A DNA stretch of 64,000 nt from Alphaproteobacteria bacterium HGW-Alphaproteobacteria-7. GTDB lineage: Bacteria > Pseudomonadota > Alphaproteobacteria > Sphingomonadales > Sphingomonadaceae. The position numbers were made by a program, and so were the translations under genes. Shown here in pieces: positions 48,231-57,732 of this stretch. Within the stretch, counting starts at the first letter, position 1, and every line of letters begins with the position of its first letter. Below the pieces are notes generated by a model. The model was not told the origin of the DNA. It did no database searches and was given only the letters and a program-made list of their open reading frames with translations. The stretch spans positions 124,001-188,000 of the forward strand of contig PHEB01000001.1 in NCBI GenBank assembly GCA_002842735.1, written 5' to 3'.

Positions 48231-49427
48231 TCACGCGCGGCGCATTACGGCGGTGAGCAATGCGGCGCTCATCAGCGACAGGGTCGCAAACAGCACAAAC
48301 AGCGCCGAATAGCCGAAGCTGGGCACCAGCAGCACTGTCAGCCACGGCATCACCATGCCCGGCACGGTGTTGGTAAGGTTGAACAGCCCAAGATCGCGCC
48401 CGCGATGCTGCGGCGCGGGCAGCACGCGCAATGTCTGGCCGGAATGAAGCGCAAGGAAAATCGCCGCCGCAAGTCCGAACAAGACATAGCCAGCAATCGC
48501 CGTTTCCAGCGTGCCTGCCGCCGCCATCACCAGCATCCCGGCAGTGCACAACAGCGCGCAGGCGACCAGCGGCAGTATCGGGCGCGCGTGGCGATCCGAC
48601 CAGCGACCCAGCAACAGCGACAGCGGCACCGCGCAGACCAGCACCATGCTGAAGATATTGGCCGCGCCGTTTTCAGGATAATCGGGCGCCAGCGAACGCA
48701 GCCAATAGAGCAGAAACGCAAACATCCCGCCCTCTGCCACCTGCACCAGCAGCCGCGCGATCCACATCCTTACCACCACCCGGTCACGCAGCCGCAGCGG
48801 ATCGCCTGTCGGCACAACCGGCTGCATCAGCTCACCGCGCACCCGCCCGCCGCCCAGCACCACGGCAGGCAGCACCAGCGCAGTCACCAGCAACGCCACC
48901 AGCCCCAGCCGCGCATCAGGCGGAACCAGCCCCGCAAACGTCACCACCGACCCGGCAATCGCCCCCAGCGCCGGGGCCAGTGCCAATGCCCCGCCCAGCA
49001 CGCCTTTCTGGCTATCGGGGAAGCAATCGCCCGCCCACGCCATCAGCGGGGCGAGCATCAGGTTGAGCGCCACCTGCCACGCCATGATCAGCAGCACCAA
49101 TTCTGCAATCGAATCCGCCCTGCCGATAGCGATCAGCGCCATGTTAGAGGCAATCAGGCCCGCGATAATCCATGGGCGGCGCACCGTGCTGCGGTCGCTG
49201 AGTGCACCCACGGCGATATTGGCAAGACTGGCCATGACCGCGCCCAGAAAGGACACCTGCGCCAACGCGGCGACATCTTCGCCGCCCTGCAATGTGACGA
49301 TCTGCTGCGGCAACAGCACTGTCAGCAACGGGACATAGGCCACCGCGCCCCCTGCGGCAGCAAGCGCGAACAGCACAAGGAACCAGCGCGGCTGGCGTTC
49401 CGGTAAAACGACGAAAGGCGCGATCAA
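48231..49427 (-). CDS. MFS transporter (sugar type)
   Basis: Multiple TM segments; GALSDRSTVRRPWIIAGLIASNMALIAIGRADS. Confidence 0.9.
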   Translation of the reverse strand: MIAPFVVLPERQPRWFLVLFALAAAGGAVAYVPLLTVLLPQQIVTLQGGEDVAALAQVSFLGAVMASLANIAVGALSDRSTVRRPWIIAGLIASNMALIAIGRADSIAELVLLIMAWQVALNLMLAPLMAWAGDCFPDSQKGVLGGALALAPALGAIAGSVVTFAGLVPPDARLGLVALLVTALVLPAVVLGGGRVRGELMQPVVPTGDPLRLRDRVVVRMWIARLLVQVAEGGMFAFLLYWLRSLAPDYPENGAANIFSMVLVCAVPLSLLLGRWSDRHARPILPLVACALLCTAGMLVMAAAGTLETAIAGYVLFGLAAAIFLALHSGQTLRVLPAPQHRGRDLGLFNLTNTVPGMVMPWLTVLLVPSFGYSALFVLFATLSLMSAALLTAVMRRA

Positions 49428-50479
49428 GCCGCGCCCGGCGCAGGTGCGGTGGAGGAACGTTCAACCAGCGCCGCGGCGACTTCGATTACCGTGTCGCTAT
49501 CACTGTCTTCACCGCGCGCAATCAACTGTTCGACCGCGCGTGATACCGTTTCAGCAATCGGCTGATCAATCGCTGTCAGCGGCGGTTGAGAGAAGCGCAC
49601 AATCGGGGTGTTGTCGAAGGAAATCAGCGAAAGATCGCGCGGTACATTCAGCCCGCGATCACGCGCCACTTCGAGCGCGGCCAGCGCCATCTGGTCGCTG
49701 CTGGCGATGATCGCGGTAAGATCGGGGTTGCGAACCAGCAAAGCGCGCGCCGCGCGGGTGCCCGATTCATAGCCGAAATCGCCCACTTCCAGCAGCCCTT
49801 CGCTTGGGATGCCATTATCGCCCAGCGCGCGCCGCCAGCCATCGATGCGCCAGGCGCTAAGGCTATATTGCGATGGCCCCGCGATCATCGCGATGCGGCG
49901 GTGGCCGAGCTCGATCAAGCGGCTGGTGGCGAGATGCGCAGCGCCTTCATCGCCCATCGTCAGCGGGATCCCCGGCCCCGGCGCATTCGATCCGATCCGC
50001 GCAAACGGAATCGCGCGCGCCGCCAGCAATTCGGTAATCAACCGGTTTTCCGAGTGTGGCGGGGTTAGGATCACGCCGTCGGGTTGAAGCGCGGAAATCG
50101 CCGCGCCCAATTCACGTTCGACATGATCGGAATGGGTATCGACCAGTTCGACCATCATCCGGTAGCCATGTTTGGAACAGGTCAAAATCCCGCCCAGCAG
50201 CATCTGGTCAACCCAGTCAGTCCCGCGCCGCTCGCTCCAGTCGGCCAGCGTGCGTTCGCGGTCGTTGATGGCAAGGATGATGTAGGAACGCGACCCGCTC
50301 ATCCGCTGTGCGGCGAGTGAGGGGACGTAGCCCAGCCGTTCAATCGAAGCGCGCACCTTGTCGCGCAATTGCGGGCGCACGTTCGGCCCGCCGTTGACCA
50401 CCCGGCTTACCGTCTGAAGCGAGACGCCCGCATCCCCGGCCACGTCCTTGATCGTGACTGCTTTGCGCACCCGCGCCAT
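49424..50479 (-). CDS. LacI family transcriptional regulator
   Basis: MARVRKAVTIKDVAGDAGVSLQTVSRVVNGGPNVRPQLRDKVRASIERLGYVPSLAAQRM. Confidence 0.95.
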   Translation of the reverse strand: MARVRKAVTIKDVAGDAGVSLQTVSRVVNGGPNVRPQLRDKVRASIERLGYVPSLAAQRMSGSRSYIILAINDRERTLADWSERRGTDWVDQMLLGGILTCSKHGYRMMVELVDTHSDHVERELGAAISALQPDGVILTPPHSENRLITELLAARAIPFARIGSNAPGPGIPLTMGDEGAAHLATSRLIELGHRRIAMIAGPSQYSLSAWRIDGWRRALGDNGIPSEGLLEVGDFGYESGTRAARALLVRNPDLTAIIASSDQMALAALEVARDRGLNVPRDLSLISFDNTPIVRFSQPPLTAIDQPIAETVSRAVEQLIARGEDSDSDTVIEVAAALVERSSTAPAPGAA

Positions 50480-50501
50480 TACGCACCCATTCCCATCTTG
50501 C

Positions 50502-52495
50502 CTACCGCATGCACGCGCGCCCCCGATCGGGATCCTCGGCGCATTGGTAAACCCTGATCCAATCGATTGCGAATTGCGCGGGAAAGCTCTTGGCCGCAAC
50601 CCCCTTGGCGTTGCTTTCTTCTGCCAGGCGTCCGCCCACAGCCAGGTTGGCCATGACATAGAACGGCTGATCGAACGGGGCTGCGGCATTGCCCTTGGCA
50701 CGCGGCGATGCGCTATCCCATTGATCTGCTGTGACAGTCAGATGGACATGGTCATCGACCAGGAACCGGATCAGACCTTCGCCCCATTCGACCGCATAGA
50801 CGTGAAAATCGTCTGACGGCAACGCCCCATCGGGCAGCCCGATGATCCCCGCAGCTTTCACCTCGGTTTCAACATAACGCAGGCCGAAATTGCCGATCAG
50901 CTTCCAGCCATTGTTGAAATCGGTGCCGTAATCGATGCGGCCATAGGCGGCCTTGGTGGTTTCAGCCACGGCCGAGATTTCGGGCGTGCAGAGCGGGTCG
51001 CATGGCGTGACCTCGCCCATCACCGCATTGTTGAAGGTGCGGTTGTTCACGCCGAAGAACCGGCCAGGGGTAAAGCCCGGCTCAAACACGGGGACGCCAT
51101 CGACAAACAGCGATGTTGTGCCCGGGGCACCGGGTTGGCAGCCACCCCCCTCGCCCCACGGCAGACAACCCGCGCGGCCTGCCCATGGTGCGGACAGGTT
51201 GCCCCAAGTGCTGAAATTGGTGTCACGCGTTACCCGATCACGATCTGACCAGCGTGCGCCGAACTTGGCAGTCTTGAAGAAGCCTTCGTCGCTGATGTCA
51301 TATTCGGCATCAAACCGCAGGCTGTCGAGTTCACCCTCATTGCGGGCCTTGCTATCGAGCAGGAACCAGAAAAAGGTGTTGTCGCCGCTGCTGAAGAAAT
51401 CGCTGGGCGATCCCGGAGGTGCGAGGAACTGGACTTGCGGGGTGCTGCCGGTGGCATCGATGGCGATGTTGGCCCAGCTGTTCATCACGCCAATGATCGA
51501 ATCCTGCTGCAAATCGGATTCGATCCGCTGCGCTTCGAAGTTGACCCGCAAACGGTCAGAGATATTCCAGTCGACATCGAAGGAAAAATCCTGCGTCTTG
51601 GCATCGGTGGCCCGCTCAAACCGCAGGGTTTCAAACGGAATGCCCCCGCGCCCGCCCGGGTTGGCGAAGGAATCGCCAATCCGCTGACTCAGGATACCGC
51701 GCTGAAAGATGCCGTTCTGGTCGAATTCCCAGGTGCTGCCCGCCGCAGGAACCGGGAACAGCGCGTCATCATTCACCAGTGCGAGCGCGGCAAACTCCTT
51801 GGTGAAGAAGCTGGTTTCGGCGCGCAGCCATTCAAAGGTGACGAGCAGATCGCGATTGGGGGTTTCATACTGAACGACCGCCGACCATGCCTCGCGGTCA
51901 CGTTCCAGATCGGTGGTGCGCACGCCTGCGCCCTTGGGAACAACCACGGAGCCCGGAGGCGGGAAGTTGGTTTCGTCAAAATTGGTGCCTTCAAGGAACC
52001 CGTCGCTGCTCACCGGGCGCACGCGGAAGCAGCCGCCATCCAGCGTCGCAGCGCGATAGCAAGGATCGGTAATCTGCGATGCGTCGGTGCGGCTGACCAG
52101 TTCCGAATTGGCGTAGCCAAGCTGCACACCGATCGACCCGGCATCGTTTTTAAACGTTGTCGAACCGATCAGCGAGAAACCCGGTGACCATTCTTCGGCA
52201 AGATCGCCGTAATTGGCTTCGATCGTGCCCGCGATATGGGTGCCGCGCCGATCAAGCGGTTTGCGGGTGACGAGGTTCACGGTGCCCGCAATCCCGCCTT
52301 CGACCATGTCGGCGGTAAGGTTCTTGAACACCTCGACCCGGCCCAGCAATTCGGGCGAGACATCGTTAAAGCTGAGAACGGTGCCACCCGTGGCGGAGAA
52401 TATGTCGCGGCCGTTCAGTTCCGAACGCACGAACGGCAGACCGCGCACGATCACCCCGGTGCCTTCGACCGAGAAACGGTCAGGATCGGACGGCT
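50502..52495 (-). pseudogene. in-frame chimera: TonB-dependent receptor internal segment joined to C-terminus of a GH16 family protein
   Basis: DPDRFSVEGTGVIVRGLPFVRSELNGRDIFSATGG... to GNFGLRYVETEVKAAGIIGLPD (TBDR), then ALPSDDFHVYAVEWGEGLIRFLVDDHVHL..PFYVMANLAVGG..FAIDWIRVYQC (GH16). Confidence 0.8.
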
Positions 52496-52499
52496 TTTC

Positions 52500-53807
52500 G
52501 AAATGCTCGCCGCGGTCGGGGGCACGTTCAAGCTGGGCATTCAGTTCGAAAACTGGAACCGCATCGGCGACAGCTACATTCACCCCTTCGGCGCTTATGG
52601 ATACACCATGGGCGGGATTTCGTTTCACCATGTCTGGCACCGCATGGCGAATGCGGGAGACAAGCGCCCGATCCAGGTTTTCAACCTTGAAACAATGGCC
52701 GCCTATTTCGGCAAGTTTGCCCGCACGCAGGATTTCGCGCGCGACGATCTGCCGCCGGTCAATTACGCCTATCACCTCGATGCGACCCGCTATGCCGCTT
52801 TTCTCAGGCGCTTTGCCGAAGCGCGCGGCGTGGTGCGGCAGGAAGGCCGGATCGCCGATGTCGCGCTGGATGGCGAAACCGGGTTTGTTACCACCGTCAC
52901 GCTGGATGATGGGCGGCAATTCGCAGGCGATCTGTTCATCGATTGCTCGGGCTTTCGCGGGCTGCTGATCGAACAGGCTTTGCAGACCGGCTATGATGAC
53001 TGGAGCCATTACCTGCCGTGCAACCGCGCGGTTGCGCTGCCCTGCCAGCGCGATGACGGTAGCCCGCCCCCGCCCTTCACCCGCGCCACCGCACACCGCG
53101 CCGGCTGGCAATGGCAGGTGCCGCTGCAACACCGCAACGGCAATGGGCACGTCTATTGTTCCAGCTTTATGGAGGATCAGGACGCGCTCGACATCCTTGT
53201 CGGCAATATCGCGGGCAAACCGCAGGCTGAGCCGAATTTTCTGCGCTTCGTTACCGGCCGGCGCAAGAAGTTCTGGAACAAGAACGTGGTCGCGCTCGGG
53301 CTGGCGGCGGGGTTCATGGAGCCGCTCGAATCCACTTCGATCCACCTCGTCAATACCGGGATCGACAAGCTGATTTCGCTGTTGTCACTGGATGGCATCA
53401 CACAGGCGCAGGAAGATGCCTTCAACCGCCTGACGGGCCGCGAATATGCCCGCATCCGCGATTTCCTGATCCTGCATTACAACGCGACATCGCGGGACGA
53501 TTCCGACTTCTGGAATTATGTGCGCACGATGGAAGTGCCCGAATCGCTGACCGAGAAGATCGAGATATTCAAAGCCAACGGCCAGATCTTTCGGGAAGAG
53601 GATGAATTATTCACCGAAACCAGCTGGGCAGCGGTGATGATGGGCCAGGGAATCGCGATGGGCGGGCATAATGCGATGGCCGACGCGCTTGATCCGGCCA
53701 AGACCCGCGAGGAAGCCGACGAGATGGAGAAATCGATCCGCTATCTGGTGCAGCACATGCCGGGGCACGGCGATTATGTGGCGCGGTATTGCCCGGCGGC
53801 GACGTAA
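52500..53807 (+). pseudogene. N-terminally truncated flavin-dependent tryptophan halogenase family protein
   Basis: MLAAVGGTFKLGIQFENWNRIGDSYIHPFGAYG...DCSGFRGLLIEQAL...KNVVALGLAAGFMEPLESTSIHLV; N-terminal FAD-binding GxGxxG part absent. Confidence 0.8.
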
Positions 53808-53850
53808 CGCGCCGCACGGCATCGGCAAGCAGTCGGAAGGGCCGAGGGTT

Positions 53851-54846
53851 TCAAGGAGCCGAGCGTGGCGGACACGCTTCGGCCAGCAGTAGCAGGAATT
53901 GCCCTGCGCTATCGGCCCACCGCGCGCGCGGTTCCCACCCGGCGCTCGCCAACAGCATCTGGGCCGAACGGCGGGTGAACTTGTGGCTGTTTTCAGTGTG
54001 GATGCTTTCCCCGCTGCGAAGCGTAAAGCGCTGCCCGCTGATCGTAAACGTCATGTCAGCGGCGGCGATCAAGTGCATTTCGATCCGCGCAAATGTGTCG
54101 TTCCAACGCGCTTCGTGGCGGAATTGGTCGACCGGAATATCGCCCGCAAGCTCCCGGTTGATCCGGGTCAGCAGGTTGCGGTTGAACGCTGCCGTGACAC
54201 CCGCCGCATCATCATAGGCGGCCTTCAACAGCGCCTCGTCCTTGACCAGATCCATGCCGATCAACAGCAGCGCGCCTTCACCCAGCGTTTCGCGCATCGA
54301 ACGCAGCAGATCAGTGGCAGTGCGCGCGATCATGTTGCCGATGGTCGATCCGGGGAAAAAGCCGAGCTTGGGCAGGTCTGCAACCGCGCCGGGCAATTCA
54401 ACCCGGCGCATGAAATCAGCCTCAACCGGGTAAACCGGAAGGCCCGGAAACTTAGCCGCCAGATCAGCCGCCGCCGCGCGCAGAAAATCGCCTGCAATAT
54501 CGAGCGGAACATAGGCCGATGGCGCAATCGCGGATAATAGCAGCGGAGTCTTGACCGAAGAGCCAGAGCCAAACTCCACCACCGCCCGCCCCGGCCCGAT
54601 CAGATCGGCCATCGCGCCCGCGCGCTCGGTCAGGATTTCGGTTTCGGCGCGGGTCGGGTAATATTCGGGCTGCTGGGTGATATCTTCAAACAGTTGCGAT
54701 CCCGCATCATCATAGAACCAGCGCGCCGGGATTGCTTTTTGCGGTTCGGCCAGCCCCGCCAACACGTCTGCCCGGAAGGCGCGATCAACCCCGGCGGAAT
54801 CGCGCTCAACCAGCTTCAGCCCTGTATTCGTCGTCATCTCAAACAT
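53851..54846 (-). CDS. egtD: L-histidine N(alpha)-methyltransferase
   Basis: LAGLAEPQKAIPARWFYDDAGSQLFEDITQQPEYYPTRAETEIL...VEFGSGSSVKTPLLL. Confidence 0.95.
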   Translation of the reverse strand: MFEMTTNTGLKLVERDSAGVDRAFRADVLAGLAEPQKAIPARWFYDDAGSQLFEDITQQPEYYPTRAETEILTERAGAMADLIGPGRAVVEFGSGSSVKTPLLLSAIAPSAYVPLDIAGDFLRAAAADLAAKFPGLPVYPVEADFMRRVELPGAVADLPKLGFFPGSTIGNMIARTATDLLRSMRETLGEGALLLIGMDLVKDEALLKAAYDDAAGVTAAFNRNLLTRINRELAGDIPVDQFRHEARWNDTFARIEMHLIAAADMTFTISGQRFTLRSGESIHTENSHKFTRRSAQMLLASAGWEPRARWADSAGQFLLLLAEACPPRSAP

Positions 54847-56128
54847 CCTTGGCCAGCCGCAGGCCGGTGAATTGCCAGCGCTGCTGGGGATAGAAGAAAT
54901 TGCGGTAGGACGCGCGCGAATGACCGCGCACCGTGGCGCAGCTTGCTCCGCGCAGCACCACCTGCCCGCTCATGAATTTGCCGTTATATTCGCCAACTGC
55001 TCCTTCGGCGATGCGAAAGCCGGGATAGGGTAGATAAGCTGAGCGGGTGAACTGCCAGCAATCGCCGAACAGGTGCTGCCCACCCTGCGGGAGTGGCGGC
55101 GCGGCGCCATCAAGCTGATTGCCAGCGGCGGGATCATGGCTGGTCGCTATCGCCTCCCACTCGAACTCGGTCGGCAGGCGGTGCCCCGCCCAAGTGGCAA
55201 AGGCATCCGCTTCATAATACGAGACATGGCTAACCGGCGCATTGGTATCGCGCGGCTGCCAGCCTTGGTGGGTGAAATGCTGATCGTCACGCCAATACAG
55301 CGGTGCGCCTATGTCTTGCACCTGCACCCAGCCCCAGCCATCAGACAGCCACAGCCGCGCATCGCGATAGCCGCCGTCAGCGATGAAGCCATCCCATTCG
55401 CCATTGGTCACCAAGCGGTCAGCCAGCGCAAACGGTTCGATCAACACGCGGTGACGCGGGCCTTCATTGTCGAAGGCGAAGCCACCACCTTCGTGGCCGA
55501 CAAGCGCGATCCCGCCGGGGTGCTGGTGCCAGCCAAGTGATGCTTGTGCGTTTTCCCGCAAATCGGAAGTGTGCTTTGCCTGCCTGAGATCCCCGCCTTC
55601 GCGGGGACTCACAACGGCTTCATACATCGCCGGGCCAAGCGGATTCTGGAACAGCGCGTGTTTGATATCGGTCAGCAACAATTCGATGTGCTGTTGTTCA
55701 TGCGCAACGCCCAATGCGATCAGGCCGCTGAGCGCCGGATCATCCAGCAGCGGCGTCATCGCGTCATTCACCGCTGCGCGCCATTCCTGCACCTCGGCCA
55801 GCGTCGGGCGTGACAGCATCCCACGCTGCCCCCGCGCCATCCGCGCGCCTTCCGCTTCGTAATAGGAATTGAACAGGAACGGCCAGTCTTCGCGCCACAG
55901 CCGATAACCCGGCAAATAATCGCGTAGCAGGAACGTTTCCCAGAACCACGTCGTATGCGCGAGGTGCCACTTGGCAGGAGAGGCATCCTCCATCGATTGC
56001 AGGCTGGCATCGGCATCGCTCAGCGGGCGAACCAGCGCCTCGGTCAGCGCGCGGGTGGCGCGAAAACTATCACCGAATGTTGCCGCATCTGCGCCGCTGA
56101 TGGGATTTTGCCGTTCGCCACGAGGCAC
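54839..56128 (-). CDS. egtB: ergothioneine biosynthesis protein EgtB with in-frame repeat insertion
   Basis: SPAKWHLAHTTWFWETFLL...HEQQHIELLLTDIKHALFQNP...GHRLPTEFEWEA; insert AVVSPREGGDLRQAKHTSDLRENAQ. Confidence 0.94.
   Translation of the reverse strand: MPRGERQNPISGADAATFGDSFRATRALTEALVRPLSDADASLQSMEDASPAKWHLAHTTWFWETFLLRDYLPGYRLWREDWPFLFNSYYEAEGARMARGQRGMLSRPTLAEVQEWRAAVNDAMTPLLDDPALSGLIALGVAHEQQHIELLLTDIKHALFQNPLGPAMYEAVVSPREGGDLRQAKHTSDLRENAQASLGWHQHPGGIALVGHEGGGFAFDNEGPRHRVLIEPFALADRLVTNGEWDGFIADGGYRDARLWLSDGWGWVQVQDIGAPLYWRDDQHFTHQGWQPRDTNAPVSHVSYYEADAFATWAGHRLPTEFEWEAIATSHDPAAGNQLDGAAPPLPQGGQHLFGDCWQFTRSAYLPYPGFRIAEGAVGEYNGKFMSGQVVLRGASCATVRGHSRASYRNFFYPQQRWQFTGLRLAKDV
55540..55612 (-). 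repeat. GTGAG..-type palindromic repeat, copy C (first hairpin conserved; in frame inside egtB)
   Basis: gtgagtccccgcgaaggcggggatctcaggcaggcaaagcacacttccgatttgcgggaaaacgcac; second half diverged. Confidence 0.75.
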
Positions 56129-56211
56129 GCGCGTCTCCTGTTACCGCCTTGCTTCAGCATATCCGCCACTGCCCGCACGCTGTGACAATTTAAAGCGCCA
56201 GCGCGCCGCGT

Positions 56212-57603
56212 TCAGGCCGCGTTGGCGCTGATCCCGGCATCACGTTCACCCGCCGCTTCATTGAGCATTTCTGCGACCAGAAACGCCAGTTCGAGCGATT
56301 GTTCCGCATTCAGGCGCGGGTCGCAATGGGTGTGATAGCGATCGCCGAGGCGTTCCTCGGTAATCGCCACCGCGCCGCCGACGCATTCGGTCACGTCCTG
56401 CCCGGTCATTTCGATATGGATGCCGCCGGGGTGCGTGCCTTCGGCGCGATGCACGGCGAAAAAGCCCTTCACTTCGCGCAGTATGCGGTCGAACGGGCGG
56501 GTCTTGAAGCCGGTGTCGGATTTCACCACGTTGCCGTGCATCGGATCGCAGCTCCACACCACCGGATGCCCTTCCCGCTCCACCGCGCGAACAAGCCGGG
56601 GCAGGCCGTCTTCAACCTTGTCATGACCGAACCGGCTGATCAGCGTGATCCGCCCGGCCTCACGCTTGGGGTTGAGTTCATCAAGCAACGCCAGCAACGC
56701 GTCAGGTTCCAGCGTGGGCCCGCATTTCATCCCCAGCGGATTACCGATCCCGCGCGCATATTCGATATGCGCAGAGCCGGGGAAGCGGGTGCGATCACCG
56801 ATCCACAGCATATGCGCGCTGGTCGCATACCAATCACCGGTCAGCGAATCCTGCCGGGTCATCGCCTGTTCGTAAGGCAGCAGCAGGCTTTCGTGGCTGG
56901 TGTAGAAACTGGTGCCCTGCAATTGCGGGACGGTGGCGGGATCAATCCCGCAAGCCTCCATGAAATCGAGCGCTTCGCCGATGCGGTCGGCCATTTCGCT
57001 GAACTTTTCGGTCCACGGGGTGCGGCCCATGAAATCGAGCGTCCACTGATGCACCTGGCGCAGGTTGGCATAGCCGCCATTGGCGAAGGCACGCAGCAGG
57101 TTCAATGTCGCGGCGGCCTGCGAATAGGCGCGCACCATCCGCTCGGGATCATTGCGGCGCGACACAGGATCAAATTCGATCCCGTTGATATTGTCGCCAA
57201 GGTAGCTTGGCAGGGTCACACCATCGATCGTTTCCGTCGGGGCGGAACGCGGCTTGGCAAACTGACCTGCCATCCGCCCGACCTTCACCACCGGACGTTT
57301 GCTGGCAAAGGTCATCACCACCGCCATCTGCAAAATCGCACGGAAGGTGTCGCGGATGTTGTTGGGGTGAAATTCAGCGAAGCTTTCTGCGCAGTCCCCG
57401 CCTTGCAGCAGAAAACCGTGGCCATTGGCGACATCGGCCAGATCGGACTTCAATGCGCGTGCCTCGCCCGCGAACACCAGCGGGGGGTAGTTCGAAAGGG
57501 TTTGCTCTGCCGCTGCCAGTTCGGCTGCATCCTCGTAATGCGGCAGGTGGCGCGCTTCGTGAGCCTTCCAGCTTTGCGGGGTCCAGGTCATCGGCACAGT
57601 CAA
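56212..57603 (-). CDS. class II 3-deoxy-7-phosphoheptulonate synthase
   Basis: [69 protein letters not shown]. Confidence 0.96.
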   Translation of the reverse strand: MTVPMTWTPQSWKAHEARHLPHYEDAAELAAAEQTLSNYPPLVFAGEARALKSDLADVANGHGFLLQGGDCAESFAEFHPNNIRDTFRAILQMAVVMTFASKRPVVKVGRMAGQFAKPRSAPTETIDGVTLPSYLGDNINGIEFDPVSRRNDPERMVRAYSQAAATLNLLRAFANGGYANLRQVHQWTLDFMGRTPWTEKFSEMADRIGEALDFMEACGIDPATVPQLQGTSFYTSHESLLLPYEQAMTRQDSLTGDWYATSAHMLWIGDRTRFPGSAHIEYARGIGNPLGMKCGPTLEPDALLALLDELNPKREAGRITLISRFGHDKVEDGLPRLVRAVEREGHPVVWSCDPMHGNVVKSDTGFKTRPFDRILREVKGFFAVHRAEGTHPGGIHIEMTGQDVTECVGGAVAITEERLGDRYHTHCDPRLNAEQSLELAFLVAEMLNEAAGERDAGISANAA

Positions 57604-57732
57604 AACTCTTTCATGGCTTGGCGCGCAAGGTTCGCGCGGGGCCGCTCGCTACAGGAGGCGCGATTGAATTGTAAAGCCGCAACGGCGTGTAGCACAACTT
57701 TATTTCCCGACCACACTATGCGGCAGAGCCGA

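Noticed and set aside
52500-53345. Rightward (N-terminal) third of the 947-aa ORF 50502..53345
   Set aside because: Antisense of the halogenase coding sequence; only the part left of ~52495 shows genuine receptor/GH16 homology.
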